A stretch of 64,000 nucleotides of DNA from Schistocerca nitens (taxonomy: Eukaryota > Arthropoda > Insecta > Orthoptera > Acrididae). The position numbers were made by a program, and so were the translations under genes. Location of the stretch: NCBI RefSeq assembly GCF_023898315.1, contig NC_064619.1, positions 296,460,150 to 296,524,149 on the forward strand, read 5' to 3'. Positions within the stretch are counted from its first letter, which is position 1; each line of letters begins with the position of its first letter. Below the pieces are notes generated by a model. The model was not told the origin of the DNA and ran no database searches. It saw only the letters and a list, made by a program, of their open reading frames with translations. Positions 24,289-35,510 of this stretch are shown here, in pieces.

Positions 24289-24726
24289 CTGACAACAACA
24301 GGGCCGTGTTTAAGAACCGCGGGCTCCTACACTGAACCTGTGGTTCGGGTCATCGCCTGGAGAAGTTTCGTGATAAGGAATCCGCAAAAAACAGCATTAG
24401 AGCACAGTGCGGCTCGTACATATACATTCTGGATGTTCACAAATTTTTAAATTCAGATAAATATGAGAGAGCGAAATTAGTAGCATCTGCTATATAACAG
24501 TTATGCTGAGCAACATATTTATACGACTTCAGTTGCTGTCAGTAATAATAATAACAGTAATAATAATATGCATAACTGATCTGAATAAAGAACGAACTGT
24601 TTTTGTGGAGTTTTGTTTTGTACATAATTAAGTACAGTTTATGGCAAGAACGAAATAATGTTTAAGCTTTCGATACTGCTGCGGAAATTAGATTAGTAAA
24701 TGAGACGCTTAAAGTAGTAAATGAGT

Positions 24727-24781
24727 CCCCTTCCTGGGACAATGAATTCACGGTGTTCTTATTTCAATTTCCAGGAGTGTA
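24727..24781 (-). repeat. Solo inverted end of a Tc1-like element
   Basis: The 55 bp ending TCCAGGAGTGTA are the near-exact reverse complement of the left end of the intact Tc1-like element that begins at 24942. They stop at a TA directly before the RTE fragment (TAGAATTGGGG). So a second insertion, or part of a rearranged one, lost everything except one terminus. Confidence 0.85.
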
Positions 24782-24939
24782 GAATTGGGGAGAAGAGAAG
24801 TTTGTGGCACAACTTAACTAGAAGAAGGGATAGGTTGGTAGGACATGTTCTGAGGCATCAAGGGATCACCAATGTTGTATTGGAGGGCAGCGTGGAGGGT
24901 AAAAACCGTAGATGGAGACCAAGAGATGAATGCACTAAA
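24782..24939 (+). pseudogene. RTE-type LINE C-terminal fragment, part 1
   Basis: Encodes RIGEKRSLWHNLTRRRDRLV and GHVLRHQGITNVVLEGS, matching the C-terminal block of the RTE copy at 4.3-7.3 kb (4673-4344) almost residue for residue. It is cut at a TA by the Tc1-like element at 24942-26363 and resumes at 26366. Confidence 0.85.
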
Positions 24940-24941
24940 TA

Positions 24942-26363
24942 CACTCCTGGAAATTGAAATAAGAACACCGTGAATTCATTGTCCCAGGAAGGGGAAACTT
25001 TATTGACACATTCCTGGGGTCAGAAACATCACATGATCACACTGACAGAACCACAGGCACATAGACACAGGCAACAGAGCATGCACAATGTCGGCACTAG
25101 TACAGTGTATATCCACCTTTCGCAGCAATGCAGGCTGCTATTCTCCCATGGAGACGATCGTAGAGATGCTGGATGTAGTCCTGTGGAACGGCTTGCCATG
25201 CCATTTCCACCTGGCGCCTCAGTTGGACCAGCGTTCGTGCTGGACGTGCAGACCGCGTGAGACGACGCTTCATCCAGTCCCAAACATGCTCAATGGGGGA
25301 CAGATCCGGAGATCTTGCTGGCCAGGGTAGTTGACTTACACCTTCTAGAGCACGTTGGGTGGCACGGGATACATGCGGACGTGCATTGTCCTGTTGGAAC
25401 AGCAAGTTCCCTTGCCGGTCTAGGAATGGTAGAACGATGGGTTCGATGACGGTTTGGATGTACCGTGCACTATTCAGTGTCCCCTCGACGATCACCAGTG
25501 GTGTATGGCCAGTGTAGGAGATCGCTCCCCACACCATGATGCCGGGTGTTGGCCCTGTGTGCCTCGGTCGTATGCAGTCCTGATTGTGGCGCTCACCTGC
25601 ACGGCGCCAAACACGCATACGACCATCATTGGCACCAAGGCGGAAGCGACTCTCATCGCTGAAGACGACACGTCTCCATTCGTCCCTCCACTCACGCCTG
25701 TCGCGACACCACTGGAGGCGGGCTGCACGATGTTGGGGCGTGGGCGGAAGACGGCCTAACGGTGTGCGGGACCGTCGCCCAGCTTCATGGAGACGGTTGC
25801 GAATGGTCCTCGCCGATACCCCAGGAGCAACAGTGTCCCTAATTTGCTGGGAAGTGGCGGTGCGGTCCCCTACGGCACTGCGTAGGATCCTACGGTCTTG
25901 GCGTGCATCCGTGCGTCGCTGCGGTCCGGTCCCAGGTCGACGGGCATGTGCACCTTCCGCCGACCACTGGCGACAACATCGATGTACTGTGGAGACCTCA
26001 CGCCCCACGTGTTGAGCAATTCGGCGGTACGTCCACCCGGCCTCCCGCATGCCCACTATACGCCCTCGCTCAAAGTCCGTCAACTGCACATACGGTTCAC
26101 GTCCACGCTGTCGCGGCATGCTACCAGTGTTAAAGACTGCGATGGAGCTCCGTATGCCACGGCAAACTGGCTGACACTGACGGCGGCGGTGCACAAATGC
26201 TGCGCAGCTAGCGCCATTCGACGGCCAACACCGCGGTTCCTGGTGTGTCCGCTGTGCCGTGCGTGTGATCATTGCTTGTACAGCCCTCTCGCAGTGTCCG
26301 GAGCAAGTATGGTGGGTCTGACACACCGGTGTCAATGTGTTCTTTTTTCCATTTCCAGGAGTG
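24942..26363 (-). mobile_element. Intact Tc1-like DNA transposon
   Basis: A 1,422-bp element flanked by duplicated TA (24940-24941 and 26364-26365). The terminal inverted repeats begin CACTCCTGGAAATTGAAATA on the left and CACTCCTGGAAATGGAAAAA on the right (complement strand), about 27 bp of clear pairing. It sits in an RTE LINE fragment, and excising it restores the LINE sequence. It carries one uninterrupted minus-strand transposase, so this is the only element in the window that looks potentially autonomous. Confidence 0.95.
25097..26119 (-). CDS. Tc1-like transposase, apparently intact
   Basis: 340 residues; I chose the ATG at 26119 (MPRQRGREPYV), although the frame is open to a Met at 26335, because it starts just before the first helix-turn-helix. 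Residues 10-55 are that helix-turn-helix (DFERGRIVGMREAGWTYRRI), with a second DNA-binding helix set at about 70-130. The catalytic domain has VVFSDESRFRLG (first D), GIMVWGAISY, FQQDNARPH (second D) and SPDLSPIEHVWD (E). By direct count only 32 residues separate the second D and E, against 34 in canonical Tc1. The protein would bind the terminal repeats, cut both strands and insert at TA. No introns or stops. Family length is usually 330-350. Confidence 0.93.
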   Translation of the reverse strand: MPRQRGREPYVQLTDFERGRIVGMREAGWTYRRIAQHVGREVSTVHRCCRQWSAEGAHARRPGTGPQRRTDARQDRRILRSAVGDRTATSQQIRDTVAPGVSARTIRNRLHEAGRRSRTPLGRLPPTPQHRAARLQWCRDRREWRDEWRRVVFSDESRFRLGANDGRMRVWRRAGERHNQDCIRPRHTGPTPGIMVWGAISYTGHTPLVIVEGTLNSARYIQTVIEPIVLPFLDRQGNLLFQQDNARPHVSRATQRALEGVSQLPWPARSPDLSPIEHVWDWMKRRLTRSARPARTLVQLRRQVEMAWQAVPQDYIQHLYDRLHGRIAACIAAKGGYTLY

Positions 26364-26365
26364 TA

Positions 26366-26480
26366 GATTCAGAAAGACGTAGGTTGCAGTAGGTACTGGG
26401 AGATGAAGAATCTTGCAAAGGATAGAGTGGCATGGAGAGCTGCATCAAACCAGTCTCTGGACTGAAGACCACGACACCAA
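26366..26480 (+). pseudogene. RTE-type LINE C-terminal fragment, part 2
   Basis: Continues part 1 after the Tc1 insertion: GATTCAGAAAGACGTAGGTT through GCATCAAACCAGTCTCTGGA and the 3' end GACTGAAGACCACGACACC. This is the same 3' terminus as the RTE copy at 4327. No poly(A) tail. Confidence 0.8.
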
Positions 26481-26689
26481 AACCTCCCTTTTCGCATTTT
26501 CGTGTAAGTGGGAGTTTTTGTGCAATTTTATTTTTATGGACAAAAGTACAAGTTCCCTAATTCATGTATTAGTTAACCAACACACTTAACGTACAGGTAA
26601 TGCAGCACGATCTTAACTGATTATAGTTATGACGAAAACTTCCGTAATCCATGCTGACTTACCGAATTGTATGGTAGTCAAGATGTACA

Positions 26690-26867
26690 AGGGCTGAGAG
26701 GGAATAAAGAGAGTGGAAGACCACGAGTGAAGTGCTCAGATTAAAAAGTGTATAAGATAGGAATGTAGCCTCCCAACCTTACTGTTCAATCTGTACTTCG
26801 AAGAAGTACAGATTTGAGGAAGAAATTTCTGACAATGTAGGTTGCGGGCACAGCATTGTATGGTAGT
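26690..26867 (+). pseudogene. RTE-like LINE fragment, left part of a nested stack
   Basis: The plus strand reads LLFNLYFEEVQI near 26780, equivalent to the MLFNLYIEQ box just after the RT QG motif. The right-hand continuation of the same fragment is at 38011-38400, where C-terminal motifs appear. Removing the SINE with its gypsy insertion joins the two halves at CATTGTATGGTAGT, which is duplicated on both sides. Confidence 0.65.
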
Positions 26868-26880
26868 AATGAGCGTTTGG

Positions 26881-27413
26881 TGTAGTAACCACAACCAACA
26901 GCGGGAACGCCTTGGGCCGCGGATCGGAGCCGCCAGGCGGGGAAGCCGCCGGCGGTGGAGCACGCACCACCGGGTAAACACAGGACGAGTCGGACGACAG
27001 ACCAACGACAACTGACATCAACCGACCACGACCGACTATGAGCGACACAACAAGAAAGAGAGAAACAACTGAGGCTTGTGGAAACCACAACACCAAACAC
27101 CAAACGTAAATCCACTCGGAACCAGAGCCAGGCAAATGTCAACAACGAGCAACGACCAGAACGCAGTACCGCCGAGACAGAAACGAAATCCAGAGCGAGT
27201 ACCAGACTGGCTGGACCAGGGCAGAGCGGGTCCCTATATACGAAACCGGAGGGAGCGGCTATTGGCCGCTGTCTGCACGTGGCTTAGCGGTGGCGCCCTC
27301 GCTGCGCGAGAGCCGCTGCGCGGAATAGCCGCCGCGGAGGCGGAGCCCTCTATGGGCTAACCACGTCCATTTGTTCTGCCGCGTGTTCGACTTCCGCGGC
27401 GAAAGGTACTAGA
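26881..27413 (-). repeat. 3' LTR of the gypsy element
   Basis: 533 bp. In element sense it begins TCTAGTACC and ends GGTTACTACA, so the usual TG at the left edge is absent; the two edges are still imperfect inverted copies of each other. A TATATA motif lies at about 27234-27240. The partner LTR has the same length. Confidence 0.9.
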
Positions 27414-28057
27414 TCCCTCCCCCCCGAAATTGGTGCATGGGGGCAGAAATGCCCTGGACGATGCCGAGGCGGGTGGAACGAGGGCACGGGTTGTGAGGCG
27501 TCCAGAGGGCCCACTGAGGGAGGGGAGGGCAGACTGTCGGCAGCATCCATCAAGGTGTCACCAGAGGGCAGGGGGTCAGTGGGCGTCTCTATACCCCGGC
27601 GAGGCGGAAGGGGTGCCTGCAGAGCCGGCGAGGAGATGGAGGTTGAAGGGAAGGGCTCCACCTCAAGGGACATGTCCGCACCAGGAAGCAGGGAAGGCGG
27701 TGGGGGAGGAATCAAGGCAGGGGCCCGAGGGCGGAATTGGTTATGGTGGCGATGCTCGAGGCCTGTGTGTCTGTACAGTCGTCACTCGCCGCCTATGAGC
27801 CGCTGTCATCGTGGCGGGCGTCCATGCAGGTGTGCTGCCATAGGAGCGGGCCCACACGGCCATATCCGGGGCGTAGCGCCGGGAAGGGCGAGAGCGGGGC
27901 CCAGAAGGGAATGAATGGTATCAGCAGGTGGAGGAGGGTCTGAGGTTGTCGGCCGTGAAGGAGTTCGGCAGGACTATGACTGGCCACCGGTGTGGTGCGG
28001 TAGGTGTTAGAAACAAGGTGAGGGCCGAGGTGGTGGCCGACGGCTCCACTTATTTCA

Positions 28058-30990
28058 TCAGCTGCTGTTTGAAAGTGGGACCAGGCGTTCCGCCGCGCCA
28101 TTGGATGAAGGATGGAAGGGGGGAGAGTGAATGTGTTTGATACCGTTAGCGGAGCAGAAGGCCTGGAACGAGGACGCCGTGAATTGGGGCCTGTTATCTG
28201 TGACCAACGTCTGAGGAATGCCTTCAATGGCCAACACCTGGGCCAAGGCGGCGAGGGTGGCGTCAATGATGGTGGACGCCATGCGAACCACATATGGGTA
28301 TTTGGAATAGGCATCAATGATGAGGAGCCACATGGAGCCTAAGAAGGGGCCTGCAAAATCGAGATGGATCCTGTCCCAGGGTTGGCTGGGTGTTGGCCAG
28401 GGCGCGAAAGATTGTGTAGGACTAGCCTGATGACGCGCACACACTGTGCAACCACGGACCAGGTGATCAATGTCTCCATCGATCCCTGGCCAATAGACAT
28501 GTCGTCGAGCCAACGCCTTCATGCAAGACATCCCCCAGTGTCCGCGGTGTAATAAGTGCAGGATGCGGGGGCGTAAGTCCGGAGGGATGATCACCCGATG
28601 GCCGTCCGAGTCCGTGGACAACAGGAGGACGTCCTCCATCACCGAAAGTCAGTTTTCAAACGTCGGGTAAGGTAGGGAGGCCAACCATGGGTCACATAGC
28701 GGAGGACTTGTCGCAGAATGGGGTCCCTGCGCGTGGAAGCGGCGATTTGCGTGGCTGTCAGAGGAAATCCATCGAGAGTCTCCCGGCGGGCAGAGTCGAT
28801 GTGGAAGCACAGGACTTCCTGCTGGTCGAACGCCGGATCGGGTCCTGCTGGGAGACGTGACAAGGCATCTGCATTAGTGTGTTGACTGGTGGGCCTATAA
28901 CGGATGGTGTAAGTGTAATTACGCAAGAACAACGCCCAGCGCTGAAGACGCTGAGCCGTCCGTTCTGGGAATGCGAATGGGGCCCGAAAAGCGACACTAA
29001 GGGCTTGTGATCCGTGAGGAGGGTGAAGGGTGAAGTGCACCCCAAACAGGTAAATGTGAAATTTCTGAACTGCAAAAATAATGGCAAGAGCCTCCTTTTC
29101 GATCTGAGAGTAATTCCTTTGCGCAGGGGTTAACGTCTTGGATGCATATGCCACAAGTTGTTCCGACCCATCCTCATTCCCGTGTGCCAGGACTGCCCCA
29201 ATCCCATACTCTGAGGCATCGGCTGCCACCACCAAGGGACGATCCGGAGAGAAAGGCATCAGGCAAGGGGCAGATTTCAGCATCGTCTTCAGGCGGGTGA
29301 AAGCCTGATCGCAGGCAGAAGTCCACGTGTAAGGTTCCCCTTTGCGACGCAGGTGATTTAGGGGATGCGCGACGTGGGCAGCTTGGGGTAAGAACTTTAA
29401 GTAATAATTTACTTTCCCCAAAAATACCTGGAGATCGGATAAGTTCTGTGGACGGGGAAGGGCATCGATGGCTGCGACATTGCGGTCCGAAGGGCGAATG
29501 CCATCTTTACTGAGCCAATGTCCTAAGTACTCCACTTCCGGTTGAAAAAACTGCACTTCTCCAGTCGACAACGTAAACCCGCAGCCTACAGGGCGTGAAA
29601 TAAGGTACTGAGGTTGCCCAGATGTTCCTGGCGCGTGCGCCCCGTGACTAAGATATCATGGAGGTAATTGACACAAGCCGGTATTGGTTGCGTAAGTTGC
29701 TCGAGATACCGCTGGAAAATCGGAGGGGCAGAGGAAATGCCAAACGGAAGACGCTTGTATTTAGAGAGTCCGAAAGGCGTGTTGATGACTACGACGGCCT
29801 GCGATTCCTCATCCAACGGCAATTGGTGATAAGCTTCTGCCAGATCAATCTTAGAAAAGTGCTCGCCACATGCCAATTTAGCGAGAAGATCTTCCTGTCA
29901 AGGAATGGGATAAGTTTCGACCAAAGACTGAGAGTTGACCGTAACCCCAAAATCCCCACAAAGACGAAGCGATCCATTGGGTTTCTTGATGACCACTAAG
30001 GGCGTTGCCCAGGCACGCGATTGTACTGGCTCGATAACCCCCGCAGCCTGGAGCCGATCGAGTTCCTGCTTGACGGCCGCACGCAAAGCTACAGGAATAG
30101 GCCGAGCCTGACAAAAGCGAGGCCGTACGTTCGGCAGTAAAGTGATGTGTGCCTGGAAATCGGAAGCGCAGCCCAGGTCTGCCGAAAACAGGGAGGAAAA
30201 GGACGCGCACAGATCGTCTAGGTCCTGAAATGGAACCGTAGTCGAAACGAACTGCAATTCGTCTTGAATGGAAAAGCCAAACCGTGTAAACGCATCGAAT
30301 CCAAAAATGTCCGAAGCCGACGGGTGGTCCACCACAAATAGGGTAAGGGGCCGGGGAATGTTTTTGTAGATGGCCATAACAGAAAACTGCCCACGGAGAG
30401 GGATGGAACCGTCGCTGTAGGCGACCAACCTCCGTGAGGGTGGGGACAATTCTGGAGACCCGAGACGTGCATACGTCGTCAGATTGACCAAAGAAACTGT
30501 GGCCCCCGTATCGACCTGGAAACGGACGTCCTCGTTAAAGATTCGTAGGGTGAGGAATAACTTTTGAGCCAATGTGTCGGTCCGAGGGGCGACTGCGTGT
30601 AAAGCATGGACGGCCTCCTGTTGGCCCGCAGGGGCGGGACGGGGGCGGGTCGAGTGGCTATAACAGACAGATCGAAGGTGGCCCTCTTTCTCACAGAGCG
30701 AACAGGTCTTCCAGCGATGGGGACAGTCAGCTCGAGTGTGGGCCGAGAAGCACTGGGGGCACGACGGGAGGGGGCCACGCGGCCGACGTCGAGGGGCGAC
30801 CGGCGGTTCGGACTCCATAGAGACGTCAGACAGCGAGGAATCACGACAGCGGTGCCCTTTGGAGACTGCGCCCCGTCGACGGCGATGAGGAGTGGAGCGG
30901 GTAGTGGACTCGACCGCTGCCACCTGGGGCCGCGCCATGAGACGTTCGTTCGCCGCTTGAGCAATTTCGTAGGAATGGACAATACGCAGA
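28058..30990 (-). pseudogene. Gypsy pol: protease, RT, RNase H, integrase (broken)
   Basis: Order on the minus strand: aspartic protease (FQVDTGATVSLV, about 30525); RT start (WATPLVVIKKPNGSLR, about 30010), then a stop; RT palm at 29876-29586 with FSKIDLAEAYHQLPL and a catalytic box reading YLHD instead of YLDD; thumb and RNase H at 29571-28639 (VEYLGHWLS, VVAADASEYGIGAVLAHG, SQIEKEALAIIF); integrase at 28642-28058 with an HHCC zinc region (LLHRGHWGM...GCTVCARHQ), HLDFAGPF (D), LVTDNRPQF (D) and SSNGAAERL (E). The integrase C-terminus continues in another frame to about 27800. Stops at about 29898, 29586 and 28639 and the changed RT residue mean this copy cannot replicate itself. Confidence 0.9.
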
Positions 30991-31599
30991 ATGTCTTCCA
31001 ACGAGGGGTTGTCCAACCACATCCCGAATTAACGAATCTGCATATGACGTCTTGGACTGCTGATTGGTGCACGTGACGTTGCATTTGCGGCTGAGGTCTT
31101 GCAAATCCGTCACCCAGCAACGGTAGGACTGACCCGGCTGCTTGTGGTATTGATGGAATTCCAAGCGAGACGCAACCACGTGGTATCGCTGGGAATAATA
31201 GTTAGTTAGCAACACACAGATCTCGTGAAAGGAGAGAGCCACGGGGTCGACCAATGGTGCCAACTTGCCGAGCTAGAAAAACGTGTCCGGTGAGGCCCAA
31301 GACAAGAACAACGACCGCTGCAGAGAGTCATCCGACACCTGAAAGGCCGTGAAATGTTGCTTCAGACGATGTAGGTACGTTTCCCAATCCTCTTTTGCGT
31401 CGTTGAACGGTGGGAACGATGGCGAACGTGGGAACGTGTCTGAAAGCGGGGCATCTGGGGAAAGAGGTGGGAGGGAATCCCGCTTATTGACCCTGTCCGA
31501 GAGCAACTGTAGTGAGGTCTGTAAGACCTCCAACTGCTGCTGCTGCTGTCGCATGACCTGCTGCAGTTGCTCTAAGAGAGTGAGCAATTTCTCTTCCAT
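30479..31599 (-). pseudogene. Gypsy gag with two CCHC-type knuckles (broken)
   Basis: Starts with MEEKLLTLLEQLQQVMRQQ at 31599, a predicted coiled coil rich in Gln and Leu, then a capsid-like segment (DWETYLHRLKQHFTAF). A stop near 31273 and a frame change near 31030 separate it from the nucleocapsid part at about 30740-30650, which has CPQCFSAHTRADC and CSLCEKEGHLRSVC, the RNA-binding zinc knuckles. The last frame runs on without a stop into protease, suggesting that gag and pol were a single reading frame in the active ancestor, although decay makes this uncertain. Confidence 0.8.
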
Positions 31600-31630
31600 A
31601 CTCCTATGTTCCGTTTACCTCGTCGCCAAA

Positions 31631-31970
31631 TGTAGTAACCACAACCAACAGCGGGAATGCCTTGGGCCGCGGATCGGAGCCGCCAGGCGGGGAAGCCGCC
31701 GGCGGTGGAGCACGCACCACCGGGTAAACACAGGACGAGTCGGACGACAGACCAACGACAACTGACAACAACCGACCACGACCGACTATGAGCGACACAA
31801 CAAGAAAGAGAGAAACAAAGGAGGCTTGTGGAAACCACAACACCAAACACCAAACGTAAATCCACTCGGAACCAGAGCCAGGCAAATGTCAACAACGAGC
31901 AACGACCAGAACGCAGTACCGCCGAGACAGAAACGAAATCCAGAGCGAGTACCAGACTGGCTGGACTAGG
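31631..31970 (-). repeat. 5' LTR of the gypsy element, part 1
   Basis: Matches 26881-27220 of the 3' LTR with a few substitutions. It stops at GCTGGACTAGG (31960-31970), the left copy of the Jockey target duplication. The remaining LTR sequence is at 37584-37776. Confidence 0.93.
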
Positions 31971-32648
31971 TTTTTTTTTTTTTTTTTTTTTTTTTTTCTT
32001 TATTGTGATTTCATTCCCCTGCCCCATACGGGCAGGGGAGGGCTGTCAGCAGCACAATCCGCCGCTCTTCAGCCGAGTGATATGACAATTAAAACAAGAA
32101 TAAAATAATACATACATAAGGAGGTAAAAAGGGGGAACATAAAACAGAGTAAGGGGAGAAAATGGAGGTAAAAATACACTGATATGTAGACGTTCATTGG
32201 GGACAGTTAAAAAAGTCACCAGAAAGGTAAAAAACACAATTGGTGATTCTTAAAACACATGGAAGTCACTAGATGCACAGGCACAGGTTAAAAGTCGGCC
32301 ACAGTATTAAAAACACTCTGAAACAACACACTTAAAACCCACTCGGAGCACACACGACGAAGAATAAAACTACCAGGTGGGACCTGCCGAGGGAAAGGGC
32401 AGAGAGGATGGAAAAGGAGGGGAGAGCATGGGGCAGCTGGGGAAGCGGCGGGAGGAAGGGAGGAGGGGAACCGTGGGTTCACGAAGAGGCAGGAGACACA
32501 TGGGGCGGGAGAGGAAAAGGGAAGACAGGGCAGGAGGGAGCGCAGAGACACTGAAAGAAGGCACAAGAGATGGAGGGGGAGGGGAAATCCGCTCAGAAGG
32601 AGGGAGGGGGAGGAGAGGGAGCCCTGAGGAGGAGGCAGGAAGAGGGGG

Positions 32649-35470
32649 TTAGAGTTGGTAGGAAGGGTAGATGTCAGGGCGAAGCTCATCATCCGGGAGC
32701 GGTAGACGGTGGAAGTTGTGTTGGGAAAGGAGATGGAGGGTGTGGAGATGGAGAGAGGGAGGGACACAACGGTAAAGGCGCGGCAACTGGTCGGGAGTGG
32801 AGAGGAAGGGAGACACCAGGGGGTGAGGGGGATCAAGGCGACGGACAACATAGAGTGTGCGGATGTGTTCAAGGAAAAGGAGAAGGTGGGGGAAGGGGAT
32901 GAGGTCATAGAGGATGCGCGTGGGGGACGGAAGGCGGATGCGGAAGGCGAGGCGGAGCGCATGGCGTTCGAGGATTTGGAGGGCGTTATAGAACCGGGGA
33001 GGGGCGGAAATCCAAGCGATGCTGGCATAACAAAGGATGGGGCGGATCATGGATTTGTAGGTGTGGAGGATGGTAGAAGGATGCAGACCCCACGTCCGGC
33101 CGGACAGGAGTTTCAGGAGGCGGAGGCGGTTGTGAGCTTTGTTTTGGATGGTAAGGAGATGGGGAGTCCAGGTGAGGTGGCGGTCGAGGGTGAGGCCAAG
33201 GTATTTGAGGGTAGGAGTGAGGTGGATAGGACGGCCATAAATGGTGAGGTAGAAATCATGGAGGCGGAAGGAACGGGTGGTGCGGCCTATGATGATCGCC
33301 TGGGTCTTGGAGGGATTAACACGGAGGAACCACTGGTTGCACCAAGCGGTGAATTGGTCAAGGTGGGTTTGGAGAGTACGTTGGGACCGTTGAAGGGTAG
33401 GATAAAGGGCTAGGAAGGCGGTGTCATCAGCGAACTGGAGAAGATGAACAGGAGGGGGAGGTTTGGGCATATCAGCAGTGTACAGGAGATAGAGGAGAGG
33501 GGAAAGGACAGAACCTTGGGGCACGCCGGCAGAGGGGTAGAAAGTACGGGAGTTGGAATTGTGGATAGTCACATAGGAGGGACGATGGGAGAGGAAGGAA
33601 GCAACGAGACGGACGAAGTTGATGGGGAGAGCATAGGTCTGGAGTTTGAAAAGGAGCCCGGGATGCCAGACACGGTCATAGGCGTTCTGGAGGTCAAGGG
33701 AAACAAAGATAGCAGAGCGACGGGAGTTAAGTTGGAGGGAAAGAAGATGGGTAAGGTTAAGGAGCTGGTCGTCAGCAGAGAAGGAAGGCCGGAAGCCACA
33801 TTGGGTAAGAGGAAGGAGGCGGTGCTGGTTAAGGTGGCAGTGGATACGGCGAGAGAGGATGGCCTCAAAGACCTTACTGAACACGGAGGTGAGGCAGATG
33901 GGACGATAGGAAGAGGTAGCAGAGGGGGGTTTGTTAGGCTTAGGGAACAGCAGGACACGGGAAGTCTTCCACAGGTCAGGGTAAAATCCAGTGGAGAGGA
34001 GGACATTGTACAGGGTAGCAAGGACAGACAGGAAGGATGGAGGGGATTCCTTGAGGTGACGGTAGGTGACGCCATCATGGCCAGGGGCGGTGTTTCGTTT
34101 GGAGCGGAGGACGAGTGTGATGTCTTGCATGGTGATGGGAGTGTTGATGTCGGAGGGGGGTAGCCGATCCAAGTACTGGAAGCTAGGGGCGAGCGGGGGG
34201 ACCGAGGTGTCAGTGCGGTCAAGGACAGTGGGGAAGAGGGAGTAATCAAAATGGGGATCGTCAGGAATGGAGAAGACCTCGGATAGGTGGGAAGCAAAAT
34301 GGTTAGCCTTACTGAGGTTGTCAGGAAAAGGGCGATCGTCATGGAGGATGGGGTAATGTGGGGTGGGATGGCTACCAGTAAGGCGGTGGAAGGCTGACCA
34401 GTACTTGGAGGAGTTGACAGGGAGGGTGGAGTTGAGGCGTGTGCATGTCTGACGCCAGTCCCGGCGTTTCTTTGCTGTAAGGAGGTTCCGGATATGTCGC
34501 TGTAATTGCCGGTGGCGGGTGAGAGTATCCCGGTCACGAGTGCGGAGGAAGGAGCGGTAGAGCCTGCGGGATTCACGCAGAAGAAGGACGGCCTGCGGAG
34601 GAAGCGTAGGGCGGTGAGGGTGGATGAGTTTGGTAGGGACATGAGCCTCCACAGCGTCAGTGATGGTCTTCTGGAGGAAGGAAGAGGCATGGGTGATGTC
34701 ATCAGGGTGGTGGAAAGTGAGGGGGTGGCTGTCGACCTGTAACGCAATGGATTCCCGGTAGGCATCCCAATTGGCACGGCGGTAGTCATGGACAGACTTT
34801 GGAGGGGCAGGGGGGCGGGTGGCTGCAGTGGCAGGACGGGTAGAGGAGATGGTGAGAAGGACAGGGAGATGGTCACTACCGACGGGATCGAGGACATCAA
34901 CGGCAATGCGACCAAGGAGGTTGGGGGAAGCGAGGATAACATCGGGGGTGGAGTTACTTTCAGGACGGGTGTGCTGTGGGAGAGGAACAAGGTCACCATG
35001 GAGGGTGGCAAGGAACTGATGCCACCGCCGAAGGGTGGCAGGGTCACGGCTGTGGATGTTGAGGTCAGCGGCGATCACATAGGTGGAGAAGGTACGGTCA
35101 ACATGGGAAATGAAGTCAAAGGGGAGAGGAGCTGCGGGGCGAATATAGATAGTGGCACAGGTGATGGTGAGGGAGGGAAAAAAGAGGCTGAGGAGAAGGT
35201 GTTCGGTGGGGTCATTGAGGAGGGGTTGTGGCCGGACAGGGAGATGCCGGAGGTGGCCGATAGCGACCCCGCCTCGAGCTAGGGAAGGGGATTGTCAGTG
35301 CGGTGAAGGAGATAAGGGGAGATGCGGACCACATGGTGGGGTTGGAGGAAGGTTTCATTAAGGATGAAGGAGTCAACCCGGTGCTGGGAGAGGGTATGCA
35401 TGAAGAGGTATTTGTTTGCAAGGAGGGAGCGAATGTTGAGGTAGAGGAGACGATACTGTTGACGAGCCAT
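32649..35470 (-). pseudogene. Jockey ORF2: endonuclease plus RT, one frameshift
   Basis: Starts at 35470 (MARQQYRLLYLNIRSLLANK), 41 nt after the ORF1 stop. The AP-type endonuclease begins with YLNIRSL and SFILNETFL, shifts frame by one base near 35282 and continues with ARGGVAIG-like sequence, IAADLNIHSRD and VGSDHLPVLLT. The RT follows in one open frame of over 800 codons: NTAPGHDGVTYRHL, NKPPSATSSYRPICL, SLDLQNAYDRVWHPG, SAGVPQGSVLSP and the catalytic FADD box in LLQFADDTAFLA, then the KYLGLTLDRHLTW and C-terminal blocks. The endonuclease nicks target DNA and the RT copies the RNA from the nick. The one apparent lesion is the shift near 35282, so a sequencing or assembly error should be excluded. 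Confidence 0.9.
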
Positions 35471-35510
35471 GAGAGTGGGTGCGGGAAGGGTGCGGGAAGG
35501 GGAGAGGGGC

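Noticed and set aside
25454-26392. Plus-strand frames of 76-164 residues opposite the Tc1-like transposase
   Set aside because: Antisense shadows of a GC-rich, intact transposase gene.
27430-28140. Plus-strand frames near the gypsy 3' end
   Set aside because: Antisense to the integrase C-terminal region; no recognisable domain.
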